This document shows, piece after piece, positions 6,066 to 6,809 of a stretch of 6,809 nt of DNA (its first letter is position 1; every line of letters begins with the position of its first letter). The notes under the pieces are model-generated. The model saw only the letters and a list, made by a program, of their open reading frames with translations, had not been told where the DNA came from and did not search any database. Both the position numbers and the translations under genes were made by a program. The stretch is from Ruminococcaceae bacterium UBA3710 (GTDB taxonomy: Bacteria > Bacillota > Clostridia > Oscillospirales > Acutalibacteraceae): positions 1 to 6,809 of the forward strand of contig DFHZ01000003.1 in the NCBI GenBank assembly GCA_002371985.1, written 5' to 3'.

Positions 6066-6809
6066 TCACTCAACAGAAATAATATAGTAATAAACCGGTT
6101 GGTTTCCTTTTATGAATGTAATCTCAACCTTTGAACCGAATTTAGCATTTAACTGCTCCTCGAGTTCATTAGCCTCGCTGTCCGACACATCTTCGCCGTA
6201 AATAACGGTGATAAACTCGCTGTGCTTTTTAAGCATTTGCTTTATAAGTTTAAGAGCGGATTTTTGAAGGTCGGTATCAACGAAAGAGATTTTTCCTTCA
6301 ATCATATTAAGCAATTCGCCTTTTTTAATCTTAAATCCGTCAAAATCAGAATCACGGGCGGCGAAAGTAATCTGACCGGTTGCGATTTTTTCGGTGGCTT
6401 TTTGCATATTTATAGCATTTGTATTGTTATCGGCATCTGGGTCGAAAGCAAGACATGCCGCAATGCCTTGAGGAATAGTTTTGGTATGGATAACAATTAC
6501 ATTTCTTGTGCTAAGAGGTATAGTCTGCTCGGCAGCCATAATTATATTCTTGTTATTCGGAAGTACAAAAACAGTTTCTGCCGGAGTTGACTCAATAGCA
6601 CGAAGAATATCGTCGGTACTCGGGTTCATTGTTTGTCCGCCGCTTACTACGGTATCAACCATAAGTTCGCCGAATAGGTCTTTGATACCGTCTCCCGCTG
6701 CAACCGAAACAAAACCATAAGGCTTTGTTATTTCTACAGGTTTAATCTCTTCTTTAAGGTCGGCTGTCTTTGCAGGACGGTTTTTTGCATTTTCGGCATC
6801 GTGCTTTGC
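6066..6809 (-). CDS. fakA: FakA/YloV DAK2-type fatty acid kinase, C-terminal part (5' end outside window)
   Basis: The frame is open from the stop at 6066-6068 to the window edge, giving 247 visible residues. The methionine at 6660-6662 is internal. The visible part starts with a charged, probably flexible linker (AKHDAENAKNRPAKTADLKEE). It continues with YGFVSVAAGDGIKDLFGEL, the family signature GGQTMNPSTDDIL, and VLPNNKNIIMAAEQT. The protein ends with a domain containing ITFAARDSDFDGFKIKKGELLNMIEGKI and VTVIYGEDVSD. These are hallmarks of the DAK2 fusion protein YloV, now FakA. Family knowledge: FakA phosphorylates fatty acids carried by FakB (DegV-type) proteins, and the acyl-phosphate feeds PlsX/PlsY phospholipid synthesis. 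The ATP-binding DAK2 domain is upstream of the visible region. The recG ATG follows 4 bases after its stop, the usual Firmicutes order. No FakB gene lies in the window. Confidence 0.92.
   Translation of the reverse strand, partial: AKHDAENAKNRPAKTADLKEEIKPVEITKPYGFVSVAAGDGIKDLFGELMVDTVVSGGQTMNPSTDDILRAIESTPAETVFVLPNNKNIIMAAEQTIPLSTRNVIVIHTKTIPQGIAACLAFDPDADNNTNAINMQKATEKIATGQITFAARDSDFDGFKIKKGELLNMIEGKISFVDTDLQKSALKLIKQMLKKHSEFITVIYGEDVSDSEANELEEQLNAKFGSKVEITFIKGNQPVYYYIISVE

Noticed and set aside
6222..6720. Two plus-strand frames (6222-6590 and 6481-6720) opposite fakA
   Set aside because: Both are shadows of the fakA coding frame, which carries clear family motifs; neither product is recognisable.
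1..6809. Search for a novel system, mobile element, CRISPR array, tRNA or attachment site
   Set aside because: Every gene belongs to a known housekeeping family, gaps are under 80 bases, and I saw no direct-repeat arrays, transposase motifs or tRNA-like cloverleaf. Nothing supports an undescribed system.

Overview
The window is a stretch of ordinary bacterial housekeeping chromosome, most likely from a low-GC Firmicute of the class Clostridia. That assignment is inference. It rests on the AT-rich sequence, Gram-positive style hairpin terminators, the fakA (yloV-type DAK2 protein)-recG gene order typical of Firmicutes, and the clostridial look of the RadC and YebC proteins. Species cannot be named from the sequence. 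I see no mobile element, CRISPR array, RNA gene, phage gene or unknown defence-type system.

Layout, left to right. (1) At 1-440 (+) is the 3' end of an HtrA/DegP-type serine protease; the protease domain is cut by the window edge and the single C-terminal PDZ domain is complete. A strong hairpin terminator follows at once. (2) At 519-1487 (+) is a tRNA-dihydrouridine synthase (dus). Its promoter matches consensus so well (TTGACA, 17 bp, TATAAT) that the predicted transcription start falls on the ATG, suggesting a leaderless mRNA. (3) At 1529-2260 (+) is yebC, 41 bp downstream, with its own ribosome binding site and a possible internal promoter at the end of dus. (4) A 12-bp perfect hairpin at 2271-2301 separates yebC from the convergent radC gene, 2306-3001 (-). 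(5) A 64-bp divergent intergenic region carries a good radC promoter and leads to an RluA-family rRNA pseudouridine synthase, 3066-4040 (+). (6) That gene meets recG, 4037-6061 (-), tail to tail with a 4-bp overlap of the stop codons and no visible terminator. (7) recG lies 4 bp downstream of the 3' part of fakA, 6066-6809 (-), whose start is outside the window.

Functional themes. Three genes act on RNA or translation: dus modifies tRNA, rluA modifies rRNA, and YebC is a ribosome-linked or regulatory factor. recG acts in DNA repair and fork reversal. radC is a JAMM-domain protein of unsettled function, not an established repair enzyme. fakA feeds exogenous fatty acids into phospholipid synthesis, and its pairing with recG is positional rather than functional. 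The plus-strand genes 1-2260 and the minus-strand fakA-recG unit are separate transcription units. Coding density is very high: no gap exceeds 80 bases, so no long gene-free stretch needs explaining. The points most worth a second look are regulatory: the leaderless dus start, the shared promoter core of dus and radC, and the unterminated convergent rluA/recG junction.
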